64,000 nucleotides of DNA. Source: Amphibalanus amphitrite. Lineage: Eukaryota; Arthropoda; Thecostraca; Balanomorpha; Balanidae. Position 1 is the stretch's first letter. Each line of letters begins with the position of its first letter. Where the stretch lies: NCBI RefSeq assembly GCF_019059575.1, contig NW_024881704.1, positions 682,001-746,000 of the forward strand. The letters run 5' to 3'. A program made the position numbers and the translations under genes. Below are positions 49,210-61,822 of the stretch, piece after piece. The notes below the pieces were generated by a model, which had not been told where the DNA came from, made no database searches, and was given only the letters and a program-made list of their open reading frames with translations.

Positions 49210-50730
49210 CACGACTGAGCGCCGAAACCAGTGTGGCGACATGAAAGGGCCGAGCACTCTGCTGGCATCAGAAAGGTACGGCGAATTATATAAATCCTTC
49301 CATCGGCTGCCAGGCATCCTACAGTCCAAACAGGACAACACCAATCAAACATCGGCGATAAGGGACTCAGATTGCATAGCCCCGCCAGGCATAGGCGACC
49401 TTGTTTGGAACAGCGGTAGGGCCTGGCGGCACATCAGGCCTCACGTCCGATTTTGATAGGAGTTTCATGTAAATCAGTGGCTAGACGAAATTCAGACGAC
49501 CGAGGACCATCGCCCACGTAGACACAAGACAGGAACATAGCCATTCAAATGAAACAGCACGTAACAAGCCAGATCGACCCTCCCACTCGCTGTACCCATG
49601 AGCGGAAATTCGAAAACGGAAATCCGTAAAGCCGCGATAATGTAAAAGAAAACAACGTAGTACGTGGCAAAATAAAATGTTGGCAGAAGATAGAGAAGGC
49701 GAACTCATCTACATACACTTGCTCAGAAGAGTAGGTGCCGGTCACGAGCTACCCCTCGTGACAGACACGAGCGGTAGCTCGTGCCTGTCACAGCGTAGTC
49801 ACGGATGGTCACAGAGGTGTCACGAATAGATCACGAGGTGCCACCGTAGCATAACGGGATAGTCACACTTCACGAATGGGTCAGGACTCACACGGTAACA
49901 CTGACGTCACGGCCTTACTGGGAAAGTTACGAATTCAAGGAGTACTGCACCACAGCCGACGATACAATAGTATATGGCATTACGCATGTATTGGTTATAT
50001 ATTCAATATCATGAGTGATGAATGCAAGCATCTTTATATGAAACATGACGATTTTCAAATCCTAGTGTTAGGTAGTTGATTAGCACAACGAAATCTTTTT
50101 AAATACCGCTAGTTAGTATTTACTATGGGTTATCATTTCTTATGACCGCGTCCCGTCTATCTTTAACAACGACCCGGTTCATCAAGGAACATTTCACGGA
50201 TAATCGAGTGTACGCCACGGCCCATTTAGCACCATTCGCCCAGCCACGGGAACGTATCATGTTAGGGTCGGCGATCCCAGTATATTTCATCATAGTGTGC
50301 TCAGTCGACCACTGAAAATGTCCCTTCTTTGCAAGCCAGCGGATTTCCCCTGCCGCGCTTAACAAAAGTTTTGCAAGATAATAAGGCAACGTATTTACCT
50401 CAGGTACTGCTATCACGCATAATTTAGTTCAAGTCCCGATAAAAATGCAATAGACAAGATAAATGTACCCCCAAGCGTGTAAAATGCGCAATATCATTGA
50501 ACTACGCGGAGCATATGAGACAGGCTTTAAATGCAAAGTCTAGTCAGCTACAATTCTTTAGTCCAAAATGCACCATCGTATCAATCTACCCCACCACGTA
50601 ATTAGTCGACCTGACCCAGCCTGACCAAATGGCTGTGAAGGTGAGCCTTTGCTCTTGCTACACTCGTTCCCATCATCCGGCATCAACCACTCAATATAGC
50701 CTGTTCGGCGGGTGTCTGTTTCTAATCACT

Positions 50731-50940
50731 TCGGCACCCAGCAGATGCCGCTCGCACCCTCAGGCACCCGGCAGACGCCCAGAACACTCTCAGACACCCG
50801 GAGGGCACCGACCGCACCCTCAGACACCCGGAGGACACCGACCGCACCCTCAGACACCCGGAGGGCACCGACTGCACCCTCAGACACCCGCAGGACACCG
50901 ATCGTACCCCCAGACACCCGGAGGACACCGACCGTGCCCC
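50731..50940. repeat. 30-bp minisatellite, 7 units
   Basis: Units begin at 50731, 50761, 50791, 50821, 50851, 50881 and 50911, each a variant of CAGACACCCGGAGGGCACCG plus ACCGCACCCT. The period is exactly 30 bp, a multiple of three, so several frames on both strands stay open through it. These are not taken as genes. Confidence 0.93.
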
Positions 50941-53329
50941 TAGGCGCCCGAGACAGTATCGGCGTTATTGGCGGAGAAATTGCTGTGATAGACATCCGAG
51001 ATAGAACCACCGCGTCCGACAATCGAATCGGCACCCATGACAAACGGCGATGGTATTGGAGAATAACATAACACAGAGATTCGTTACGGATAAAATTACA
51101 CACACTGTCGCTGTTACCGAAGAAAGCAGAAACTAACTTTTTTTAGTGGCCTTATATATCCTCGGCCTCGCGTTGAACTTGGAAGCAATTACGAAAATGC
51201 ATTACGGAAAAATGCAATAGGAAAAATTAATATATACTGAACAGACGTATATTAGTTAACACGAATGGTATAGGTAACTTTAGCACAAAAATGATGATCA
51301 TGCTCAAGGTGTTAATTTCGAATGAAAATCCTTCAGCAGTCGGCAAGGAGCTAGCAAGAGTGTTCAGGAAATCAAGCAAACAGTCTACGCATGCACAAGC
51401 ACATTCACTTGCACATTTGATGTTGCTGAATAGTAAAGACCTCCAGTTTTTCAACTGCACTTGTTTTTAGCTTTAGAATCCGTACTTTTTCCAGCGGTGT
51501 CATCGCAGCCTATGCATAATTTAGAGGGCAAGACGAGGCTCGGGTAACGTCACTCGCGCACGCCACGGATCCAGGTCGACCGTGCCTTCGACACAGGGTC
51601 AATTTTACTTAATACCGAGACCGACAAACAGGCCATAGTTACCTATATTCGTCAGCTCCGTTCAGCCTGAAGCTGAGCTCAAGGACAGCCAGTGTTTTTA
51701 ATTTCGTTAAGCTATGGTAAATCTAATGTAAGCACACTCACAGTGGAAACTTGGAAAGGCAAAATACGAGTATGCATAAAAAATATGAGAGGTGCTGAAA
51801 ATTGTCTCAACACCTGTAATATCATAACTTGTTAGCTGCTCTATTGACAAAACTTAATTGATAACTTAATCTCGACATATGACAAGCGCTTTGGATGAAG
51901 AATCCATCAGCCTCATCCCTCTTTACACTAGCAGGCGCCAATTCACAGACGATAATCTCTCTACCGGAGACACACACGCGTCACACTAAATGGTGACCCG
52001 GTATTCCAGGCAGGCGGCAGCCGCTTCTCATCTGCTCCCGTCCGACTCTTTTCAGCGCCCGCGAACCGAACAATACGCCTCTTCTCAACCCGGATGACAA
52101 CTGTAATATAGCGAAGCAGACCCTTTTACCAATTACATGGCAGACAGTGATCAGTGATGTCCAGAATAACGTGCAGAACACTAAGAACCGTTCAGTCATA
52201 CGTTCCGCACACACAGAATGCAGAGCACTCCCAACGAGAAAAGCACTGCGGCATAACTCTTGCATCACCCAATACGCGGCATCGTCCCGATTCCGGGCGG
52301 CAGGTCCGCGGCGTGCCAGCCCGGGACACTGGCATGACGCTCCCCCATATTGAACAGATAAAGAAATGATGAGACGGCGGATGGAGACGGTAACCGAATC
52401 AGGCCAATCGTGCGGCGGCCGGTGTCGTTTCCGACACAGCCCACGTCACGTCAGACACGATCCCGGGATGGGGCGTTCCGACCCGACCGCAGCCGTTACT
52501 CCAATCGGCGAACGTATCAATAGTTGAGTTCACCGCGGCGGCAGCACTGGGAAGGAGCGGAAAAATCCAGCCCAAAGAAGGGCGAATGTAAACTAAGTAA
52601 TTGCGATAATAATTCAACTGAGCATATTATGAAAAAATATACCGAGAGACTTGGAAAGAGCACTCAGTCGCTTTGAATCGTTCTGATCCTTTGATGTTGC
52701 TCCGTCCCCATGCACTCTGATACTTTGATATTATTCCAATTTCCACCTACCATTTAATGGCGATAGCGTGCACATTAAGTGGGTTCTCACCATTCTTTCA
52801 TCTCAGCCAGTCAGACGGTGGCTGGGCGCGCTGGAGCGCGGGTCACGGTTCCGGTCTGGAACAAAGGCCGCCCCGGCACCGGGACGCAAAGCGGAAAGGT
52901 GCCCCGACAGCCCTTCTTCCCCGTCGCCGGCACGGAAATGTTCCGCCGCGCCTGAACGCCGCAATGATGCGCTTTCTTCGCGGTAACAAGCCTGGCATAC
53001 GGAGGACGATCGTTAATGCGGACGGCTGGTGGAGGCGATATGAGTTCAATGGAGAGAAGTCTAAAACTTCGGCAGGTACAGGCGCCGAACACAAACTTGT
53101 CCGAATCTATGTCATGACACGGGTATGGGTGACAACAGCCACAGATGCCAAGACATACACCTTTATGTCATTGTGCCATTGGTTATACCTATTGACTGCC
53201 TTAGGTCAGCTATTTCGGTACCTGAACAGACCCGGTACAGCCCGGCGATTCTTCTGCGGCCGCCTCCGCGGCTGCCCCGACTCGGTACAGCCACGGCTCT
53301 CCTAGCCTCTGCTCCGGTCCGGTATATCC

Positions 53330-53560
53330 CGACTCTGCCCGGCCCACCTCTTCTAGACTGCCCGGCCCGCCGCTCCCTGCAGGTCTAGATTCTAGTCTAG
53401 GTCTGCAGGTTTAGATTTAGGTCGGCTGTGTCTCTGCTCTGCTCGGCCCAGTACAGCCGCCGCCTCCCTGCAGGTCGGCTGTGCCTCTGCCCGGCCCGGT
53501 ACAGCTGGGCTCTACCCGGCCCGGTACGGCAGCCGCTCGCTGCAGGTCGGCGGACGTGCT
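53330..53560. repeat. Degenerate CGGCCCGGTACAGC / CTGCAGGTC repeats
   Basis: CCCGGCCCGGTACAGC and GCTGCAGGTCGGC-like words alternate irregularly over about 230 bp of GC-rich sequence. Confidence 0.55.
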
Positions 53561-54035
53561 CGGCATGCAGAGCGGCCGGGCGCTGTGCTGAGCGGCCGCT
53601 CGGCGCCCGGCGGCGCGGCGGCGCTGTGCGACAGGACGGCCCATTGACCGGAGCCGGCTTACCAAGCGGCTCGGCGCGGCGCCGGCGGCCGCTCGGTACG
53701 TCCGGATATTGTCAGAGGACAGAGGCGCACTGGACGCCGAGCCGCGGCACGGCGGCGGACGGTCAGAGACGAGAGGCAGTCGTGTGTCAGCACCGGTGGA
53801 TGGTTATCGCGGGCATCGGCACGCGACAAACGGCTGACCAGAAAACACACCCGGAGAGCGGCACGGGTAGCACGGGCAGGCCGAGCGGGGGTAGCTTGCC
53901 AAAACGGAGCCAAATGGATGCCAAATGGATGAAAAACTCTGTTTCTCACATTTGCTACGTTTTGTTAGAGGAAGAATCAGTGACGACTGATGCTTCAAGG
54001 CAAAGTAAAATAAGCATCGAATGATTAAATCTGAC

Positions 54036-54063
54036 CATAGACCTCTGTATACAGAGGTCTATG
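54036..54063. repeat. Perfect 28-bp palindrome
   Basis: CATAGACCTCTGTA is followed with no spacer by its exact reverse complement. A single strand could form a 14-bp hairpin with almost no loop. Confidence 0.9.
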
Positions 54064-54986
54064 ATCTGACATAATGGTAAGCCACAACAAACATTCACAG
54101 CGCACATAGACCTCAGCCTCAGCGCTGATCTCTACCCACTTGCGCTGCCAGCCCGAACAAGTCCCCACAGTACGCAACTAATCAACGCTCGGGGAAGGCG
54201 TTTGATCACCTCAGACCGGCCCAGCCCCCAACTAGGTCAAATACCGGCCAGTCCAGCGGAATAATCGGATGACTCGCCGTGCATACAGCAGCGGCGGGTC
54301 GGCAGGCGGAATGCATGGCTGCGTGCCTCGACTGGAGAATCACGGAACGCGAGTCGTAAACTGCAGACCCGCGTCGTGAGTTGCGGAATTTGAGTCATGA
54401 ACCAGACTATGAAACATGAAAAGCATGATCTGATGACTGGGGTCTTCAGACGCAACGGAGATCATCAGCAGCTGAGTCAGGACAAGGATCCTCCGACAAT
54501 TCCTGATCATGAACTGCATTGAGTGTATATTCTGAGTCATGGACTACAAAGAGTCGTGAACTGCGAACGCTATCAATATTTTCAAGATTTCACCTCATTC
54601 AAGATAGTCCCAGTCCTCGAAATCTAGTCCTAAAAAGCAAACAGACGCATAAATATCACTATGAAAGTCGGGGACCGCGGAAAATGTTCCGACCGCCACA
54701 TGGGAGAAGAATTAGAGCACAGGATTCTCCTCGTGGCCAAGAGCGGAAATCAAAGTTGAACCACAGAAATCAGGACCCTCCTTTGAGCCGAGGTCGAGTC
54801 AGGACGGTCTGTTGGGCGGGGCGGGAGACGATGTCACGGAATAAAGAGGCAAGTTCGAGAAGAATAGAGGCGGAGGACGCGGAAGAGGCGGGTCCGGAAG
54901 TCGGACTCAGCGGATGTGTGTCGGAGAGCTGAGGTCGGCAGCCGTCTCTGTCAGGAAGTTCAGATCGCAGCAGAGAGCTGGGATGA

Positions 54987-54993
54987 AGAGAGA

Positions 54994-55044
<51 letters not shown>
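54987..55044. repeat. (GA)n microsatellite
   Basis: Nearly uninterrupted GA dinucleotides, followed by a G run. It drives the Arg/Glu open frames nearby. Confidence 0.95.
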
Positions 55045-55051
<7 letters not shown>

Positions 55052-57158
55052 TGGGAGAGGGAGAAGGAGGGAAGAGAAAGGCGGGTCAGAATTCCAAGTC
55101 AGAAGGCTGGGAAAAAGTAAAACTCGTTGCATTCGAAAGGAAAAAGGTTTTACATCAGAAAAGCGCTATAATCCAGGATCAAAAAGGTCACACCAGGTCA
55201 TGTAAGATTATGTCTGTAATGGCCAACATGCAACACGTATTGTGCAACAACTCCAAAATTCATGTCGCTAAATCAGAGAAGATGGAGAGCAGGACAAGAA
55301 AGCTGTCAAAGATCTTAGCTATGGGTGACAACGGCACCGAAGACCTAATCCCAGTGCAATACAAAAGAAGTATAGTGGCCACGTAAGAAACATTCTGTAA
55401 ATATGATATCAAATACGCACGACCGCTAGAGACCTGAAGGCTGGATGACCGCTGCTTCGACAAGGATCTGCAATCACTGCTGTCTGAGCCTCATCAGTCG
55501 GACTTGATCTATGGTGAGGCGGCGTGTAAATACCATAGCCGTGGGCAAACAGAGGGGCAGCTGCAGCGCAGCAACACACCGAAGTGGGGCCATCAACAGC
55601 TGATAACAGGCTGGCCCAGCGCCAAAGGTCGCGACATCAAGAACATAGGACTACTAAGCAAACACTGACAGGTGCATCCGTAAACGAGACTGTAAAACAT
55701 TGCGAATAGCTTAGTAAGGACAAGTAACTTTTTTACGATTTCATCGAAATGACACACAAAACAAAATATAAAAACAAACACAAAAACTGAACCATTACAA
55801 GAGTGCGAAACACTTCCTCGAATTAACGTCATGAAGACAGCAAACCCCCATGCCCTTGTTTTGAGCTAAATGAAATCCGAAAAATATTGCAAGGCATTTT
55901 ACCCTTTCATCATACCAGGCGACAATTAACATTCCTTATTAAAAAGCCGGAATTTCCCCACCCCAACAACTCGATAACCTCACTCCAGCGGATCAAAGCC
56001 GGGATGTGGCCACACTATCGTTGCTGTTGATTACGACAAGGCTTCCGTTTCAAACAGGGTGGCTAGCAGCCGCGGGGGAAGCGACTCACGTCAAGTCGTG
56101 GCTTCGCTGGCCTCCACATAAACCAAACCACCATCGAGGTGACTAAATAAGCCCAGAGCTGTGAACGGGGGCTCGGTCTCAAATGACCGATTTAATAGTG
56201 GTTTTTAAACAAGCAATCAACTCCGTCAAGCGGATTTTCAAAACAGATTGAAGGCTGATAGAGGAATAAATATCTATTTTATAAAGTCCTCCTCTGGGGG
56301 TCAAGAATTCTGAAAGTCGAAGGCTCAATGAGACGCTAACAAAGCTGCGACACGATCCTTCTGAACGCGGGACCGGGAGATTCTGAAGAGGCTCTGCGGC
56401 ACAGCATACCCTAGCAGGCGTCGTACGCTACTGCCATCTAGCGGCGGGTCTACGAAGTTCTTCAGCCTCGCAAGATCAACCAGACTCCTGAGAGTCCTCC
56501 ATCATCCCGGAAATATATAATGCATTAATATGCATGGTCTCTTGTCACAGATCCTCTATGGTTGTCACAGCCAATCACCCGAGAAATAATACAATAGAGT
56601 TCATCCCAGGGCAATCACTTGCCCAGATGAAACACAATCTCCCCCAGACGGACGGATGAGGCGAGTCGGGCCTTCCCAGGAGAGGTGACCTCGCCAGACG
56701 CCGCGGCAATTCATCCGCCAGCGTCTACCCATGCTCTCGCCGGCCGCTTCCCCGTCATTTGCCCCATAACCCAGCCGGTTCCGGGCCGGCGGCTGATCTC
56801 ACGTGACGGCCGGCCGTTTGGCAGCGGCACGGCTTGGCAGGCGGGCCGCGCGCGCTGCCACCTTTGTGCTCCCGTCAGCGTAAAACCGGCACCGATGGCA
56901 CAAACTGGGCATTAGCGGGCCGGCTGGCAGCGGCCGCCGCCCGTCCGCCGGCCCGCTAATCCCGCTAAGGTTGTGACGGATCGGGGCCGCCCGCCGACCG
57001 CGAGTTACGGGTTCCGCCGACAGCGGCCGGGACGCCCGCCGATCCACCTCTCCTCTGAATGAACTGGAGAACGAGCGCAGTGGCGTATCCAGGGGGGAGG
57101 CCAAGAGGCCATGGCCTCCCCCTTTGGCATCAAACATGCAAGTGGGCCCTTTGGGCTA

Positions 57159-58406
57159 CTTGAGTGCAGTAACGTACCCAAGGGGGCCATGGGGGCCCTG
57201 AGAGGCGCCCTGGTTACCTGAGGGTCCCCCTTGATCACCTGAGGGGTCCCTGGTTATCTGAGGGGCCCCTGGTTACCTGAGTGGCCCCTGGTTATCTGAG
57301 GGGTTCATGGTTATCTGAGGGGCCCCTGGTTATCTGAGGAGCCCCTGGTTATCTGAGGGGGCCCTGGTTACCTGATTGGTCCCTGGTTATCTGAAGGACT
57401 CCTGGTTACCTGAGGGGCCCCTGGCTACGGGGGCCCTGGTTACCTTAGGGGCCCTGGTTATCTGAGGGGCCATGGTTACCTGAGGGGCCTATGGTTTTCT
57501 GAGGGGCCCCTGCTTACCTGACGGGCCCCTGATTACCTAAGGGGCCCGTGGTTGCCTGAGAGTCCCTGATTATCTGAGAGGCCCCTGGTTACCAGTGGGG
57601 CCTCTTGGAATATGAGGGCCCCTGGTTATCTGAGGGACCCCTGGTTACCTGAGGGGCCCCTAGTTATCTAAGGGGCCCCTAGCTACCTGGGACCCCTGAT
57701 CCCCTGGGTGACCCCTGGCCAGTGATCTGAAGAAACCCTGGTCACCTGAAGGGCCCATGTTTACCCGGGAGTACCTGGTTATATGAAGGGCCCCTGCAGT
57801 CACATAAAAGGCCCTTAGTTACCCGTAGAACCCCTGGTATAACCGTCCCCTGGTTATCAGAGGGTCCCCTGGTCCCCTGGTGGGCCCTTGGTCAATTGAA
57901 AGACCCCTGGTCAATTGAAAGGCCCTGGTCAATCTCAATTGAAAGGCCCCTGGTCACCTGAGAGGCCCCTGGTTACCTGAACGGCCCGTGATCACTCGGA
58001 TTCAATGATAACGCCTAAGTGATGGCCCCCACCAGTGTCTCTAAGCCCTAAGGCCCTCACAACGGCGCCTGCGAGGACCCCACACCAGCGCATCTGACGG
58101 CCTTTCACCGACACCTCTGAGGGACTAACACAGGTGACTCTGAGGCGCTCGCTCGCTTCACTTCCTCATAAAATACCGTGCATTTCATGCATACTTCTCA
58201 AGCACATTTTCTCAGGGCTTAGACAGCCAGACGGACACAGAGGCCCGTCTGCAAGGGGGGACCGGGCCCACTGTGCCCAATCCCCTCATCGAAAGGCTCT
58301 GGATACGCCCCTGCCTGGGTTGACAGCGGCATCCGGGTGACCCGTGGGCCCCTTTGAGAGCAGGCATTGCATTGGGCGAAATCCAGAGTACGTGCCTGCT
58401 TGAGTG
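57159..58406. mobile_element. Nested hAT-like element with perfect 8-bp target duplication
   Basis: The insert (57167-58398, 1232 bp) is flanked by CTTGAGTG at 57159-57166 and 58399-58406. It starts CAGTAACGTACCC and ends GAGTACGTGCCTG. Inverted, the ends agree at 8 of the first 10 positions (CAGNNACGTAC). It lies wholly inside the element at 57078-59532, so it inserted later. Most of it is the GGCCCCTGGTTA minisatellite. Another CTGGATACGCCCCTG word near 58299-58313 resembles the outer family's end and may mark a further fragment. Confidence 0.75.
57197..57990. repeat. GGCCCCTGGTTA(T/C)CTGAGG minisatellite
   Basis: About 40 diverged units of 17-20 bp, each built on GGGGCCCCTGGTTAYCTGA. It fills most of the nested hAT-like element. 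GGGGCCCC is itself palindromic. Confidence 0.9.
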
Positions 58407-58499
58407 TCCCAAGAGAAACGACCTTCAGGGCCTCATCCAAAGTACTGGCCCAAGCATAAATAAAGTCAAACTGCGTCAAACTATCTTAAAATGTCATTT

Positions 58500-59060
58500 C
58501 CTCAGAGGCCAAGGCCCCAGAGGCTAGCGTGGGCCCTCAGAGGTCGCTTTGGCGGCCATAAAGAAGCTTAACTCGAGCGTGGGATCCTTTGACGCTGGTA
58601 TAGAGCCCTAAGGAGCCAGCGCTCAGCCCTCTAAGGCCAGCGTGGGGCCCTCTAAGGCCATTTTGGGGTCTTCTAAGGCCAGTGTGGGGCCTTCTAAGAC
58701 CAGTGTGGGCTGGCATCGGGCCAATAGAGGCCACCTCGAGGGCCTCGGCAGCAACTTTTCAGATCTTATGCATGTTTGGGTCCCCTGAGGTAGGAGTGGC
58801 CCTTAAAGGCCGGCGTGAGACCCTCAGCTGGGGCATCATAGGCTTCTAGAGACCGGCGTGGGTTCGAAGGCGACATAGGGTCGTCAGATTGACTATAAGA
58901 CTCCCAAGAACCAGCGGGGGGGGGGACCTATGAGGTCAGCCATAGCATGGGTCTCCTGAGGCCATTATGGGGCCCGGAGGCCAGCGTGGTTCACTCTGTT
59001 GCCGGTGTGGGGCTTTCAGAGGCCAGAATGAGCCTTCAGAGGTCGAAGTGAGGCCAATGT
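58500..59060. repeat. Diverged GAGGCCAGCGTGGGGC minisatellite
   Basis: About 15-20 irregular units with AGGCCAGNGTGGG and CCTCTAAGGCC words. It belongs to the outer hAT-like element, so both nested elements carry their own minisatellite. Confidence 0.7.
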
Positions 59061-60431
59061 GGGCGACATAGAGCCATCAGAGTCTAGATCAGAGCTCAAC
59101 CCGAGTCGGGCCCTTCTAAAGTTAAGGGTATCAGCCCTCAACCAGGCACCAGCCCAAGACACTAAGAGATTAACATCTTCGCTTTGAAAAATATTAGGTA
59201 CAATCGCAAAAAAATGACAAAACATTTTGCTTTTGATAATCTTTAGTGGTCCCGGCGACGACTAAAGCAAAAAAAAAACTGTATGCCTACTGCTGAAATA
59301 AATTGTACACTACATACAGAGCTATCGATATCGATGGCTTTTTCACGTTTTTTTTTTCTTTTTTTGATTGCCGAATGTGCCAAAAAAGGCTCCCTTACCT
59401 ACATGGTGAAAGTGGCAAAGAACCGCACCTGGGCGTGGGTTAAGTACGCCACTACTGGGGCCCCTAAGGTAAGGGTGGGGCCCCTTGAGCAGGTTTGGCC
59501 TCCCCCTTTTCAAGATCCTGGATACGCCACTGAACGAGCGCGTCGTATGCAGATCGGGGATGAACTGAGAGGAATTGGGGCGAATTTACAGGTCCCGGCT
59601 TTGTTTACAGGCCAACATCCTTGATTGGATGCAGTCCGGGTAGAGACAACACTGCGATCCGCGCCAAACCGGGGTGGCACTCCGCCATCGGCCATCCTTT
59701 TATGAACATTGTGCAACGTTCATAATGTATCACACATCACATAACATGCATTATCTAAGGAACATCGTTCGCTGTGCAATAGCAGTGAAAGGAGCACGGT
59801 AACTCATGTCAGCTGGTTGTGAAGCCGACAGCAGGCCATCTATTACTTGCATGCTGGTATTGTTACATCGGGTAAGGCCATTACAACATAATGCTGGGCT
59901 AGATGGACGGAAACTTGTAGACAATTACTCCAAAATGGCTGGGTAGTGGGCCAAATGACTGATGACGGAATCGACTACATTCGTCTCCAAACGACGCCAA
60001 GCGAGAGACAAGTAAAAAAGGAAAGGCAATCCTGTCTGCACTTTGTCGAGAAATAGGGTAGAAGAACCACTCAAGGGACTTGAAACAAGTTGCAACCAAT
60101 ATCTCCTGTTTTCGACATTGTTTTCAGTTATCGAGCCAAATAACGCATGGGTCGTTTAAAAGAAGGGTTAGAAGAGTATCTGTGATAAGAGGGTTAAAAA
60201 ACTGAGCACATATTTACACAGAGGTTAAAGGCATTAACTGTAGCCGAAAGGGGAAGAAAATGCAAGGGTGAAGAGAAAGGGATCTACAGGGACGGAACTA
60301 GCTACTAACAGAGCAAATAGAACGGTTTGGTCCAGAATGCTGCGCTTCTGAGTTAAAAATGGGAGGGTGACATTGCAGATTGAGCCATTCAAACCAATAA
60401 ATGAATTGATAACTGACCGCGACGCACATCG

Positions 60432-61301
60432 TCAGCCCTGCGACTGGTTGGCCGACCTGCCGCCAGAGGCGCTGCGGTCGGGGTCGCTCCTCTCAGTACC
60501 TGGCCGCGCCGCCGCGAGATGGCCGGGTTGCTGACCGTGGGCGTCTGCCGGCGGCGGCCGCCGCTGCTGAACCCACACACGACTCGGTCCGTCCTCTGCC
60601 GCCCCCGCCCCCGCCCCGGCCGCCGCCGCCGCCGCTGCCGCCACACCGGCCGCCGCGGCTGCCGCCGCCACGGGCGCCGACCGGCCCGGGTACAGGGCGC
60701 CGGGCGGCGGCGGGGGACCGGCATTATCCAGCCGGCTCTGGTAAAGGTGCAGCGTGCCCTCCTCACCCACAGAGCGGGCCGGCAGCAGGCGCGGCGGCGG
60801 CGGCGGAGGCAGCGCGCGCGGCCGCTCGAAGCACTGTCTCTCCGGGGCTGCGGGAGGCGCGCAGCAGGCAGGCCGCTCCGGCTCGGCGGGTCCGCAGCAG
60901 GGCGGCCGCTCCAGCTCGGCGGGCCCGCAGCAGGCCGGCGCCCGCTCCGGTTCACTGAGTCCGCAGCACGACTGTCTATCGGGCGGCACCAGCGGCGCTC
61001 CGGGGCCGCAGCAGGTTCGTTCCGACACCGGCGGCGGCGGACAGCACAGGCGGCCCGACGACTGCGAGGCCGGCGGCGGCGGCAGCGGCGCGCCGCGCGG
61101 TCGGCACCCGGTCCGCGGCGCCGGCTCGGGCGACAGCTGACACTGACACTGGCAGCCGCAGCCGGCCTCCAGCGGACAGCCGGCGGCCGCCGCGCCGCCG
61201 CCGCTGTTGGGCAGGTAGCCGTTACCGGGCCGCGCCGGCGGCTGACCGCTGCCATCCAGTCGCGGTCGCAGAGAGAACGTGCTCCAGTAGCCCCAGGCCA
61301 T
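60432..61301 (-). CDS. Hypothetical Pro/Ala/Cys-rich protein or alternative 5' exon (uncertain)
   Basis: A 289-residue open frame starts at an ATG in good context (CTCATGG). It has no recognised domain. Residues about 86-140 contain an 11-residue repeat of the type CCGPAEPERPA; its DNA units are 33, 33 and 36 bp, so length changes keep the frame. Poly-Pro and poly-Ala tracts follow. A CCAG|GTACTG donor in phase 1 lies near 60495; its phase would fit the 44621 exon or any other phase 1 aPKC acceptor. Against it: the DNA is very GC-rich and stop-poor, and an antisense frame of 322 residues is also open. It may be a separate gene's exon, an alternative aPKC first exon lacking PB1, or non-coding. 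Confidence 0.3.
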   Translation of the reverse strand: MAWGYWSTFSLRPRLDGSGQPPARPGNGYLPNSGGGAAAAGCPLEAGCGCQCQCQLSPEPAPRTGCRPRGAPLPPPPASQSSGRLCCPPPPVSERTCCGPGAPLVPPDRQSCCGLSEPERAPACCGPAELERPPCCGPAEPERPACCAPPAAPERQCFERPRALPPPPPPRLLPARSVGEEGTLHLYQSRLDNAGPPPPPGALYPGRSAPVAAAAAAAGVAAAAAAAAGAGAGAAEDGPSRVWVQQRRPPPADAHGQQPGHLAAARPGTERSDPDRSASGGRSANQSQG

Positions 61302-61822
61302 GAGGCCGGCGGCGGCCGGTCGGCGCGCCGCTGCCCCAGCGGGCGAGTGTCGGCCCGCGGCGGCGGCCGGTCGTCTCCGCTGCTGCTCAGGTGCTGCCGG
61401 CCGCGGTCGATAGGCGTCGGCTCACTTCAGGGCGGCCGCGGCGCGACCAGCGGCGACATCGCTTCCCAAGATGGGATTCGGCCCTGATGAAACGGTGCTG
61501 ATACGCTTGAGCCAATCCCATTCGGTGGGCCACTGGGCGACCGGCGCGAATGGGATCGGAGCAACGACCCCCCCCCCGATCACTCTCCGTCCCCCCTCCC
61601 CGCCGCCGAACCACAGCCCACCAAACGAGACGGACCGACCCATTGACACCCCGCCGCTCCCAACCGACCCAATGTCACCAGCCGGGCAGACTCGGTCTGA
61701 CCCTGCCGGACCCTAAATAATCCACCCACTCCAGACCAAAATAATCCACCAAATTCACAGACCCTGACCCATCCTACCGACCCAGACCCGACTCCACACG
61801 GTCTAGCCCGGTACGCCAGTTT

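Larger units (their letters stand above)
57070..59540. mobile_element. Outer hAT-like element with perfect 8-bp target duplication
   Basis: The element runs from 57078 to 59532 (2455 bp including an insert). It starts CAGTGGCGTATCCAGG and ends CCTGGATACGCCACTG, a perfect 16-bp inverted repeat. Both ends are flanked by AACGAGCG (57070-57077 and 59533-59540). Just inside, GGGGGAGGCCAA and its GGCCTCCCCC counterpart are also inverted. It shares CAGTGGCGNATCCAG ends with the 161-bp MITE at 41372, so they belong to one family. No transposase seen. It is interrupted by the second element at 57167-58398. Confidence 0.88.

Noticed and set aside
52757..53305. 182-residue plus frame
   Set aside because: No recognised domain, overlaps equally open antisense frames and lies in GC-rich sequence.
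60519..61487. 322-residue plus-strand open frame
   Set aside because: It is an Arg-rich, low-complexity antisense reading of a GC-rich, stop-poor region. The minus-strand frame has the better-organised repeat.
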